A program made the position numbers and the translations under genes. A stretch of DNA of 53,852 bases from Xanthoparmelia taractica. Taxonomy: Eukaryota; Ascomycota; Lecanoromycetes; Lecanorales; Parmeliaceae. Below, piece after piece: positions 41,941-53,526 of the stretch (positions are counted from its first letter, which is position 1; the number at the start of each line of letters is the position of its first letter). The DNA lies in the NCBI GenBank assembly GCA_033085395.1, contig JANQBS010000259.1, forward strand, positions 1-53,852, given 5' to 3'. The notes under the pieces were generated by a model. It worked only from the letters and a program-made list of their open reading frames with translations, was not told where the DNA came from and did no database searches.

Positions 41941-42254
41941 GATAAAATTATATAATTATCTTTAATTATATCTTAAAGTATCTCGTTAATTATTAAAGTA
42001 TTTTTATTCTTTATATAGCTTATAGCTTAGTAATAAGATATTATTTCTATATTATCTAAGCGACGCGCATAATTTGCGAATAAATTTATAGGTGAATAAG
42101 TATTAGTAATAAGAGTATAACTCGAAATCGCTTATTAATTAGACTTTTAATATTATAAATTAAAAGCGAAAGAGATAAAACGAAAATAAATAAAAATTAT
42201 AGTCTTGAAAATAAAATAAAGACGCTTTAAAGACCGATTATAGCAATAAATAAT

Positions 42255-42318
42255 GGGACGTGATAGGTGTATACCCCCTTTCCCTACATGTACACTTTCT
42301 ATTCCCCTACATATACAC
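42255..42318. repeat. Left TIR of Mutator-like element
   Basis: GGGACGTGATAGGTGTA..., including CCCTACATGTACAC and CCCCTACATATACAC; GC-richer than its surroundings. Confidence 0.85.
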
Positions 42319-42439
42319 CCCCCTCAAATTGAATTAGTGCGGGAGAAAATTACGGAGACTCTTAATAATATTAGGGCAAACTTAGTTCGATTATTTAAGA
42401 TCTCGCAATTGAATTATTTAAATATTCTTTTATAGTCGC

Positions 42440-43230
42440 ATCTAATTAACTGGCTTCCTTCTCTACTTACTACTAGAAATACGTTTAGCGTACTCACATA
42501 TTCACTCTATTTCAGCTATCTATTCTATATCTAAAACGATTTAAATATATTCTCGTTGCCCTGCATATAGACTAATTTACGTCCTTCTCGGGTGATATCT
42601 CTTGATATAGCTATTCCATCTCGTATAATATCTCTTAATTCATCTCTTATAGCCTCTAAATCTTCTCGTGTAATAGTAGTAACATAGAAAACGTCTAGAG
42701 CAGCCGTCTCCTCCTCGTTAGCTATTTAACTAATTATAATTAATAAATCGTAATCGTTAGCAACGTTACTACCACGCGTACGATCACGACTATAACTACC
42801 TCGTATACTAACTAATATATTATTACTTCGCTATAATAGATACTCGTCTACTCGCTCGAATTCTAATGATAATCGACGTGTCGATCTCTAAAACGTGAGT
42901 TCTATATATATAGGCAACTTCGTAGGGTTATTTGATCTATCTCTAATACGCGTAATAGTTAATTTATAAATAGCAAGTAAAGAATTAATAAGATATTCTA
43001 AATTCTCTAATATCTCGGGTGAACTACGTATATATAAGATAGCGAATTTTTCGAAGTATTAATAGAAGTGTATATCGCTTAATTTAATAATTTTAAAGTT
43101 TTCTTTTAGTCTCGCCTTGATCTTATAAGCGCATAAAAGTTTAGATATCGCGATAAAGACTTTAGTGTAGGGACCCAGATCGTTATTGATCTTATTTAGC
43201 TATTCGCGTACCTTACGTAGTGCGAATATC
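42440..43230 (-). pseudogene. Mutator-like transposase, 3' part (relic)
   Basis: Minus-strand reading, interrupted by stops, with long protein-like stretches such as KLTITRIRDRSNNPTKLPIY, ANEEETAALDVFYVTTITRE and DLEAIRDELRDIIRDGIAI. This fits the region after the catalytic domain of fungal Mutator-like transposases. It is separated from the rest by the gypsy insertion. Confidence 0.4.
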
Positions 43231-43234
43231 ACGG

Positions 43235-43386
43235 TTTTCCTGTATGCCAAGGGAAGATCGGGGAAGGATCGGGTAGGCTAGGCCAAATTTATATTAGTTT
43301 CCCCAGCAGATCTCCGCCACTGCGGCCCTTAGAATTCAATAACTTTTTAATTATTAATCTTAGATCTTTTTTATAATAATATAGTA
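43235..43386 (+). repeat. 5' LTR-like direct repeat
   Basis: Aligns without gaps to 49968-50119 for about 150 bp. Its first ~100 bp are unusually GC-rich for the block. The last ~50 bp are T where the right copy has C at many sites. Confidence 0.75.
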
Positions 43387-44339
43387 ACAACGCTTGATTT
43401 CGATATTAATTAACTGTCGAATCGTTTAGAAGAAGTCCTTTATTAATATATTCCACTTATCGTTATCGAATTCATCAAATAAGTGAGCTATTAGATTAGC
43501 AAGATCTTATTAGCTTTCTTTGCTCTTTGCTCTTTGTTAATTAGTCTCACAAATCAACGCTAACTACTTCAGTAGATAGATAAGTACTCTACCTCGCATT
43601 TAACATTCAGAAATTTATTATTACTGGCCACAAATACGCTGATTTGATATCTAACGATATCAAGGAGATTTGTAAGCATCTCACGTCCAATACTCTTAGA
43701 CCTATTAGATCGATATCTACTATTAATTCTACTGCTGATTCATTAAGAACGATTACTTATTTCTTTATTTAAGATCGTTAGCTATCTGACTAGGCCGTTA
43801 ATAAATCTACTTTTCGTAAATCTATTCGGCGTTTTAAGCAAGTAACTCAGTCTCTTAGAAACTTACTCTTTAATTCTTCTTCTACTGGAAATATATCTAA
43901 TTAATTATCAACTAACAATAATTCTACTAATATTAATAACAATTCTATTAACAATAATCGTGATTCTTTATCAAATAAGTTATCTTCTCTATTACCGCCT
44001 TTATTAAAAAGCCGTAAGAAGTCAACGGCTACGAATATTACTATCGATAATTCGAACTCTTTTTATCGTAGACTATTAAGCCAAACTACATCGGAGATAA
44101 CTATTAATTTCATAGCCCAATAACTACAAGATATAATTAACAATGCTATTAACTCCGCCGTTACAAATATTATTAATAACCTGCAATTATCTATTGAATT
44201 AAGAGGAGAACAAGGCCCGTCTGGAGAGCTCGGATCTATCACTATAAGTATAGTTGTAATAAGTTCTAATAGCAAATGAAATACTATAGAATTAAGCTAT
44301 TTCGATTCTTTTCTAAATAAGTCTTACGAAGAGAATAAG

Positions 44340-47300
44340 ATTATAACTATTGAAAAGAACGTGTATTATCGCAGTGTGATTCTATTTGTTAAAAGAATTC
44401 ATGATTTGATAGCTATAAAAGGAGAAGCTATAATTCGTATTAATGTAAATACTTATTTTCGTAATTCTACACTTGCTTAATATACTTTAGAGCTATTAAA
44501 TCTAGAGCGAAGAGGTCTTCGTGTAGAAGGTAGTGGAGTGGAAGAATAATATAGAGCTCTCTCTGTAAGATTCAAGGAGTTATCGAAAGTAGCACTCTCA
44601 AATCTAACTGCAGAGAAATACACGTTAATAGATGCTCGTTCTCGACGAGAGCCTACTAGCTATATATAAGCAATAATAAGATATATAAAATTAGCTAATA
44701 TTAATAGCATTTAAAATTAGTTAATATTTGCCTATCAAGGAATCGTATTAGAGCTACGAGTCTTTATTAACCCATTAAATTCAGTTACTATTATTGTAAG
44801 CTTTATTCAAATACTTAACATAAAGAAAGTAGCTTAATTTGAGCTATATACTCGCCAATAGCAATATTAGGCTTTCGTTTAAAGATCTTAGCAATAGCAT
44901 TATAATTAGTTAAATTAGTAGAATCAATAGCGTGGAAATACCTATCGAAATGCGCTGAGAAATGCATTTCAATAAGACTTCTCATTAACTTTAATTCGTT
45001 AAGGTTAATAGAATTCTCAGCCATTTAAATAGCAGTAGTAATACGAGTAGTCGTATCGTTAATAATTATTATTTCGATCTTCTAACTCTTATAATTAGAA
45101 TATTTATCGCCCTTAATAGTACGACTATTAATTAAATCCTTATTACGATTTACGGCCATAGTAAGACTCGAATTAAAGACCTTTCGTGTAAGCTAAAGAA
45201 TAGCAAAACACGTTAGATTTAACGAATCGACTATTACAAATAACAGATTGAAAATTCGAAAGCTCAAATAATCTCGGAAATCGTTAATAATTTTAGTAGA
45301 ATTTTAGATTTAAGGCTGCTACTTATTAAGTAGAAGCGACTAAAAATAAGTAAGAGAATTCTAACCAAGCGAAAGAAAATACGCTTTAATAGAATATTAA
45401 AATTAATAACTATTAAGACTAGCAATTAGATCATAATTTTAATAAGTTAAATAATTAATATTATAATAATTCTTTTGCGAGATACGTAGATATTCAAACG
45501 TACTATAGGAATTATGATTTGACTTTCTTCTTTAAGTTGAAATTGTATAAGTATTTGCGAGCCAAATATTATTCTAAATTACTTAAACCGCCGATAAATA
45601 TATAAACGAATATCGATGCTTTTGCTATGGAAATTATTCAATTAGACTTTAAGAATAGAGCTAGATTAGATACTAATTTTAGCTTTCGTGGCTGGAATTA
45701 CGCTTATATTTCACTACGATTTATATCGAATATAACTAAGAATAAGAAAGAATATATTGATTTAGAAATTAATATAATATTAGTCGATAAGCAATGACTT
45801 TTATCTCTTCTTCCTGATGTGGAAATTAGAAAGATATTATCTTATTTACGTGTTAAAGGGCTTGATTTTATAATGCATAACACTAATAAATATATACTTA
45901 CTTTTATATATCTCTTAGGTCTTAAGAAGAATAATAATAAGACTCTTACTTATATTACGAGAGAGATTTATTTGATTAATAATTTAAAGGTAAATCTACT
46001 AATAAGAAATAATATTATAAGACCGGAGAAGATTATACTTAATGTGAGCAAAAATAAAGCACATATTAGCAGTTGTGATATTATTATTAAAATTATAACT
46101 TATAATATTAATTAATATATAAAACGATTAATTCGAGCATAAAAGGCACTTACTATTGCACCGAGAGCTTAGCAAATTCTATCTATTATTACACTCAAGA
46201 ATCTACCTAATAGAGACTTTATTTTCGAACCAGCAAAGTAGCATAATTTAATTATATATACTTATATGATTAATATTAATATTGCCGATGTGATAATTAA
46301 AAATAAGATTAATTATGCTATGCAAATTCTTAAGAAATTATATCTAGAAATACTACAAGAAGTCGACTACGAAAACGTCTTTTTTATTAATGTAGAAATA
46401 CCTTTAAAATCATCTAATTAAGTGAAGAAAGTAGTTACTTTCGTCGCTATTATAATAATAAATTTAGTTAATAGTTTCTCGTCTTTAATTAATTATATTT
46501 CGATTAATATCTCTATATAAATCACGGAATTAAAGCTTTCTAACGATATAATAATCTATGAAAATAAGCTGAAAAGATAGTAATTAGCTAACTTAGTTAA
46601 TAAGTTTTCGTCTCTCTAAAAGAATAAAGATTTTACTAAAGTGTTATAGGATAAATAAATAAAGCTTTCTCTACGGGATAACTAGTAGTTAAGACTATCT
46701 AGCAATAAAAGAGCGAAAGTCTATCCCCTTGATTTGATAGATAAGATAGTAGTTAATAAAATCTTTAATGCTCTATAGTAGTAAGGCCGACTAAAATATA
46801 TTAAGTAATTAACTTCGTTTAGCTATTCTATCTTCGTTATTTAAAAAACTCTATTAAATAATAAAAGAAAAGATAGAGTAGTGATTAATATTCGTGGGCT
46901 AAATAATCTTATTATATTAGACGTTTATCTCGTGCCTCTTTAATCTAATATTATCTCGAAGCTACTTAATTACACTTATCTAATAGTGCTAAATATAGTA
47001 TTATTCTTCTATTAATGGCTTATATATCTTAATTATCGATATATGCTTATAGTAATTACTTACCGCGGGTAAGAAATATTTAACGTTTTAATTATAGGCT
47101 ATATGAACTCAATTATCTATGTATAAAGAAGAATTAATTATATTCTAAGAGCTCTCAAAGATTTCGCTTAGGCCTATATTAATAATATTATTATTAGATC
47201 TAGTAGCTTCTCTAAGCATCTCTATCACTTGAGAAGGCTTTTTTAGCTATTAATTGAGTATAATATCTTAATCGCTTCTAAAAAGACCTTTCTGAGATAT

Positions 47301-49710
47301 TTAAATATTAATCTACTTGATCGGTATATTGATTCTTTGAGAATAGCTATTATAGATAATAAGCTTAAAGCGATTATTAAGCTGAATTATCTCGTAACTC
47401 TTAAAGACTTAGAGTATTATCTCGGTCTAATAGACTATCTTCGTAGCTCGATTTATTATTATATATAGCTTGCAGCACCTCTGTAGACTTTTAAGATAAG
47501 ACTTTTGAAAGAAGCTTCGTCGAAAGATAATTCTCGTCGTATCTATTCTTTACGCTTTAAATTATTATTATTAATTAAGCTAAAATAAGCAAGTTTTAAT
47601 AGTCTATAAGTAACATTATCTTAATCTTCTGTGCTTATTTATTACGATCTCAATAGATTAATTTAGATAAATTTGAATACTTTAAAAGAATTCGATTTTA
47701 AAGTATAGGTTTTTTATATTAAGGATAAAGAATTTAATTTAAACTTAAGCTCAAACTTAAGCTTAAAATAGTCTCTTCGCACGATAATTTAAATAATTAT
47801 ATTTTTGTCTCGAGAATTAACTTAGACTAAGAAAAACTATTGACTAAGAGAGCTAGAAGTAGTAGGCTTCGTCTGGGTGCTTAAGAAAATAAGGCACCTA
47901 ATAGACTCTTCGAAGTATGCTACTATTATTTAAACAGATTATTCTATTATTCTAAATATTATAAGATAATTATTAATTACCTCAATAAATTTTATTATAA
48001 GAATAAACGTTCGTCTTATTAGAGCTTCTTAATTTCTTAGGTAATTTCGTCTTAATATTTGATATAAGTTTAAAAAAGAATATATTATCTTAGATGCACT
48101 TTTAAGACTTGCGAGTATTGATAATAATAATATATTTCTTTCTAATAAGCATAATAAGCTAGACGCTCTCTTTATTATTATATTTGTGAAGATAAGTTCT
48201 ACGTTCTTTAAAGGCCTTAAAAATAACTATAGAATAGATCTATTCTACGTTAGAATCTCTACTTTAATAGCTAAGAATAAGGATATTAACGAAGACGTTA
48301 TCGATCTTTCTTTCGTTCGTGGTAGATACATAAAAGATATTACGTAGAAGTATTAAAATCTTTTCTTTTATGTTAGCAAGTTTATCGGCGTGTAGCGTCT
48401 TTATATACCTTAAAGTATAATTAAAATCGTTCTTGAAATAGCTTATAAAGATAGTTATTTAAGATTTGAGAGATCTTATAAGAGGATTTCGAATACGTGA
48501 TATATTTATGAGTTGATTAAGTATCTTCGGTAGTATATTAGATTCTATTCTTAATATCTTATTCTTTAAACACGCCGGTATCGCCCTTATAATTTTTTAT
48601 AGTTAATCAAGTCCCCGCTAGTATTATTTTATATACTTACTTTAGATTTTATTCTAACGCTCTTAAGATTAGCAAATAAGAAGTTCGATACTATTCTTTC
48701 TATAATAGATAAGTTTATAAAGAAGATAACTTTTATATCTAATAAAAAGAACTACTTCGCCGCTTAATAAGCTGCTATATTGCTTAATAAACTTAATATT
48801 ATGAATTAGGGAATCTTAAAGATTTTACTCACGGATCGTAATAGAAAGTTCTTTTCTAAGCTTTGATCGAAGCTCTTTAAGAAGCTCGGAGTAGACTTAC
48901 TTTATTCGACTATCTATTACTTTTAGATAAATAAAAATAGCGAAAGGACTAATTAAATAGCGGAAATAGCATTACGATTCTATTTATATATTATGTAGAA
49001 TCCCGCTCTCTAGTTGTTAGTCCTCTCGCGAATATAGACTCTACTTAATAACTCGATCTTAATTACGATTAAAAAAACTCCCAACGAACTGGCTTACGAA
49101 TTTCAACTTAATAGGCCACTTAATCTGCTCAGAGAAGTCACTATATCTTTATTATAGTCTATTATTACTCGTATTTAGGTAGCTAACGCTATTTTATTTG
49201 CTTAGGTAAATTAAAAATATTACTATAATAGAAAGCATTAACTAATATTTCTTAAGTAGAGCGATTAAGCTTATTTACGACTGCATAAAGACTATTTTAT
49301 CTCTATCACTGCTGTTATTATTATTAAGCTATCTTAGTAGTATATCGATTTATTCGAAATACTATAGAAAGTCGGCAAACAAGCTTATAAGTTAGCTATC
49401 CCAAGGCATTAAAATATATATCCGATCTTTAGTATTACTTAACTAAAGCCTACCCCTGCTTCTAACTCTAATTCGTATAGTTATTCTATCTCTAATTAAT
49501 TAAATAGTGTGTATATAAAAGAAGATACTAATAAGTATAAGTCTTGGAAAGTAGAGCGAATTCTTAATAAGCGAGTTATTCGAAAAGATAGAGACTATAT
49601 CACATAGTATCTTATTAGATAATTGAGATACGGGCCTAAATATAATTAATAATATAACGCCAGAGATCTCACCAACTCCGATAACTTAATATAATAGTAT
49701 AAGAATATAA
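44340..49710 (+). pseudogene. gag-pol relic with reverse transcriptase, integrase and chromodomain
   Basis: Gag-like part at about 44340-45040 (VILFVKRIHDLIAIKGEA, LTAEKYTLIDARSRREPTS). A protease/linker part at about 45630-46115 is locally open and ends ITREIYLINNLKVNLLIRNN, ISSCDII. Reverse transcriptase at about 46720-47480 includes the catalytic box, which now reads Y-I-N-N (47175-47186) instead of Y-x-D-D. DLEYYLGLIDYLRSSIYYY follows. Integrase at about 48830-48970 has LTDRNRKFFS and NSERTN. The chromodomain at about 49530-49690 has SWKVERILNKRVIRKDRDYI and YGPKYN with stops at the expected Trp and Gln codons. Asp-to-Asn is G-to-A, as RIP gives. No protein can be made. Confidence 0.75.
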
Positions 49711-49967
49711 TAACTACTACTAATATTATCTAACACTACGTTACATCTACTTATCTTATAGCTATATTCAAACGACTCAACGAGTATTATTAACCGGGAA
49801 TTACTTCTCTCTATTCGATAGCGTTTATATAATTATTAAAGAGAAATATTAATTAATAATTATTATTGTTGTGATATTCTAACTATTTCTATACTATATG
49901 CTTTCAGCGATATCTAAGCAAGCGAGATCGCTTGTTTTTTCTTTGTTGTTGTAAGATGTTATTATGA

Positions 49968-50119
49968 TTTTCCTATATGCCAAGGGAAGATCGGAGAAGG
50001 ATCGGGTAGGCTAGGCTAAATTTGTATTAGTTTTCCCAGCAGATCTCCGCCACTGCGGCCCTTAGAATTCAACAACTTTTCAACCATCAATCCCAGACCT
50101 TTCCCATGACAGCGAATAA
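49968..50119 (+). repeat. 3' LTR-like direct repeat
   Basis: Partner of 43235-43386. It keeps the C residues (for example CAACAACTTTTCAACCATCA) that are T in the left copy. Confidence 0.75.
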
Positions 50120-51600
50120 TGTTACGTGTACAAGAACATCACGAAAAATAGATTTACGAAGCTCTATAAGTGTAGCGATCTTTAAAGACTCGAAATTAGT
50201 TATATAGCTCGATCGCTAACGAATAAGAAGATCGTTAATCTTATTAATAATCGTCTTAAGATCGCTTACTTGAAGTTAATCAAGATCTTAATTAAATAAT
50301 AGCGTATTAATGTATTAGTTGAGAATTTAAGCTCTTTTTTTAAGATCGTATAATTATTCTCGTCTCTTAAAGAAGTTCTATTAAAGAAATATAATTTCTT
50401 ATTAATGTAGCACTAAATAAACTTTCGTTTATATGAATTTATTCACGTGTTAGCTAGATATATATATATCTAAGAATTATAGACGTTATATTTTTCTTAA
50501 AGAGACTCTCACTCCGCCTTAAAGATCTCTTGCGTATATATATAGACTACGCGTTATTAATAGACCTGGAACTTCTCTTAATTCTTCTTGGTTTCGAAGT
50601 ACTTCTTATAATTATCGAGAACGTTCTTATTAATATATTAGATATATAGCATATGCTCGATATTTAAAAAAATAGCTATATACGCTTTAATTAAGATCGT
50701 TTCACGATTAGTAATATTAATAATAGAATCTAAAATATCGAGTTCGATTAGCATTTCTCGATACTACTATAGCATTTATATATAGTTCTCTTTTTCTTTC
50801 TTTTTCAAGAAATAGAAGACTATATAAAATATAGTATTAATCGCGATTACGTTGGTGATAACAAGTAAAGAAAGCTTATACTTATTCGTCTTATATATAC
50901 AATTCATAATAACTATCTCTTAGTTAACTCTTAGTGTTTTTTAATAAGATTCTTTAAAGAAAAATAGATAAATAATTTAATTCTTACGATTCTTCAAATA
51001 CTTAACGTATTAATTATTCGTATATAGTTATTTTATAAGTGCTTATATAAATATAAGAGAATTAAGTTCTCGTCGTCGAATTTTATTCTTTACGTTATAG
51101 ATGTCCCGTACTTTAAAGAGAGAATTCTCTTCATTATTATCACGATGTAGATCTAAAATAATCTACGTAGATATCGAATAACTCTTTATCTGCGTAACGA
51201 TTAACTATTTAATCTTTGAAATTAAGGCTAGCTTTTATAGAGAAGAATACGTTACTTATAGAGTCGCTAATAATTATAAGACGAATTTTTAATTTCAAGA
51301 ATTTAATTATTATCGATACGCCTTATAACGATCTTAAATAAGTATTCGTTTAAGCGAGAAATATTATAAATTCTCTTCTAATCTACTCTTTCACGTACTT
51401 TATCGCCTTAATCGCAGCGTAGTTAGACCTTAGATATAATATTCTTCTTATTAGACTTAAATCGATATTTAATAATCGCATAGCCCTTCGAATCAGCGTG
51501 CTTCTAAATCTAGCGCACGAAGTCATTAATAGTAACGTCTAATAGATCGTCCGACGATAATAAGAGTATTATAATCACTAAGTTAATAATATGAAAGATT
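50120..51600 (-). pseudogene. Mutator-like transposase, DNA-binding and catalytic part (relic)
   Basis: On the minus strand an N-terminal FAR1/FLYWCH-like region at about 51180-51545 reads HADSKGYAIIKYRFKSNKKN, then LRCD, and WILEVKNSSYNY-type residues. The MULE catalytic region at about 50500-50720 reads NIEHMLYI, INKNVL and KKYFET, the conserved 'C-x-W-H-x-x-K-N-V' area with damage. Stops occur at most Trp and Gln positions. This identifies the superfamily; the protein is dead. Confidence 0.55.
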
Positions 51601-51697
51601 ATTGAATAAGAAAGACAAATGTGTATGGGCGCTCGATTCTACTTCGATATATCGCGGGAACTACCTAATCGAGTTAGCGCAACCCAATGTAAGAGAA

Positions 51698-51761
51698 GTG
51701 TATATGTAGGGGAATAGAGAGTGTACATGTAGGGAAAGAGAGTGTACACCTATCACGTCCC
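51698..51761. repeat. Right TIR of Mutator-like element
   Basis: Reverse complement of 42255-42318 with four mismatches. Confidence 0.85.
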
Positions 51762-51769
51762 TAAATAAT

Positions 51770-52650
51770 ATCTTCGTTAATCGTTAAATCGAAAAGCTCT
51801 CGATAAGATTCTAGTTATATCTTTATATATCTTATTAAAGAGCTTCTTTACTAATACGACTATCGACGATAATTCGTAGAATCTATCGATATTAACTTAT
51901 AATAAAATAACGTTATCTTTAAATACTAATAAGTTATATATAATAAATAATATTACTTCGAGCGAAAACTTTAAATAAAAAGAAATATATAACGAGTTAG
52001 ATTAATTAAGAGACTTATTAGAGACTAAATTTAATAAATTTAAGCTTTATTCGCTTATCGAGAACGCTTTATTCTCTCTATATTTACGTTCTTAATCTTT
52101 ATTATATTTCTTTATAAGAGATATTTATAATAATAATAACGACAATAATAATAATAATAATAATAAAAGTCTACTTTCGCAAATTGTAACTTTTAATAAT
52201 ATCTATCTTTCGATAACGAAGAATATTTATCTAATAGAGTCGATCGATTATAATACTATTAAATCGAAAAAAGTTTCTATTAAGATTAAAAAATCTCGTA
52301 TTATACTTCGAATACGTTAATTCGAATTAAGATCTAAATCTAAGAAGTTACTACGATTAAGTTAATTAAAGTAAGTTCTAGCTTAAAAGTCTTCTTCTCG
52401 AAAGTCGAACGTAAATAATTATAAAAAAGAGCGAACTTAAATCTATTTTTAACGAAAACACCGCTTTGAAATTACGTGAAAGAATTCTTATTTATTTAGA
52501 TTCCGTCTCTTATAATTTCTACATATTTACACTTTACTAAATTCTATTCTTAAGAAATAGTGCTTACGTTTAATAGCGAATTGAAAATAATCTAGTTATT
52601 TAGATTAAAGTTATCGTCTCGATAGGAATCGAAATTAGAACGAGAAGTAG
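51770..52650. other. AT-rich, no gene seen
   Basis: Heavily mutated sequence between the Mutator-like element and the second MITE. A trinucleotide run (AAT/ATA, about 52130-52166) is present. No protein relic recognised. Confidence 0.5.
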
Positions 52651-52660
52651 AGTTATGCTT

Positions 52661-52932
52661 ACGGGTCGGAAAGGTGTGGTATATTTAATGGTATGGGACT
52701 AGTTTTTCGAATATCATATCGAAAGATATAAGATATCCCATACTTTCATTAAGTTTTTAATAAATATATTATATAATATTTTTTTATATTCTAAAAATAC
52801 GTAAAAAGCTTAAGCGAACGCTTATATAATTATAAAATTCTATAAATAGATTAAAAAGATATAATTTTCAAAAAAAGTTGAAAAGAAGTTGAAAACGACT
52901 ATGTTCAACAGATACCACACCTTTCCGACCCG
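52661..52932. mobile_element. MITE copy 2 (~271 bp, Mutator-like)
   Basis: Same inverted repeats and interior as 41667-41940. Flanks AGTTATGCT (left) and AGTCATGCT (right) differ only by one C/T, a 9-bp target duplication hit by one transition. Another similar end, ACGAGTCGAAAAGGTCTGGG, begins at about 52997 without a seen partner. Confidence 0.75.
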
Positions 52933-53234
52933 TAGTCATGCTAGCTAGATATAGTTTCTCAAGTAGAAATGAATTTAGCATTCCGAACATCCCAAATACG
53001 AGTCGAAAAGGTCTGGGATGGTCTGGAATATGAGGTGTCGATACAATATCATGGTATAATATGATATTAAGATTATATTATTTGATTGTTATGAAATAAT
53101 CTAGGAGACGTGCTAATATCATGAAATAGTCTAAGAAATTTCTAATATAAATAGGGATATTTTATGTTATATGCAGGGATACGGGAAATATACTATATAT
53201 AGAAGAAGTTACTCTATATAGAATTATACGAACG

Positions 53235-53526
53235 TATTCTAGTTATTATTCTAGTTATTACTTTACTTTATCATTACGTTATTGAATATTCTAGTTATTA
53301 TTCTAGTTATCACTTTACTTTACTATCGTTATTACTATCACTTCACTTTACTATCACGTTATTAAGTATTCTAGTTATTATTCTAGTTATTACTTTATTT
53401 TATTATAACTTTTATTATTACTTTACTTTATTATCACGTTATTAAGTATTCTAGTCATTATTCTAGTTATCACTTTACTTTATTATCGTTATTATTATTA
53501 CTTTACTTCACTATCACGTTGTTAAG
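53235..53526 (+). repeat. 80-bp minisatellite, ~3.6 copies
   Basis: Units start TATTCTAGT at 53287, 53367 and 53447 (80 bp each), preceded by a 52-bp partial unit at 53235. Each unit contains CTAGTTATTATTCTAGTTAT and CTTTACTTTA blocks. Copies differ mainly by C/T. Confidence 0.85.

Larger units (their letters stand above)
43235..50119 (+). mobile_element. Ty3/gypsy chromovirus-type retrotransposon, dead
   Basis: Direct repeats of about 152 bp (43235-43386 and 49968-50119) bound a 6.9-kb stretch in which gag, protease, reverse transcriptase, integrase and a chromodomain can be read in order on the plus strand through many stops. It is inserted in the Mutator-like element. The repeats are short for full LTRs, so the true LTR ends are uncertain. 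Confidence 0.75.
42255..51761 (-). mobile_element. Mutator-like element, 9.5 kb, with nested retrotransposon
   Basis: Inverted repeats of 64 bp bound it (42255-42318 and 51698-51761, 60 of 64 identical, starting GGGACGTGATAGGTGTA). A perfect 8-bp duplication, TAAATAAT, lies on each side (42247-42254 and 51762-51769). The transposase relic is on the minus strand, read from about 51,600 to 50,120 and apparently resuming at about 43,230-42,440, with the gypsy element between. That makes the retrotransposon a later insertion into it. Without it the element would be about 2.6 kb plus ends. Confidence 0.8.

Noticed and set aside
45819..46115. 98-codon frame as a live gene in the AT-rich block
   Set aside because: It is the stop-free remnant of the retrotransposon protease/linker region.
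39400..51761. A Starship giant element
   Set aside because: Only a doubtful DUF3435 relic; no intact captain, no cargo genes and no element borders. The block is explained by nested ordinary transposons.
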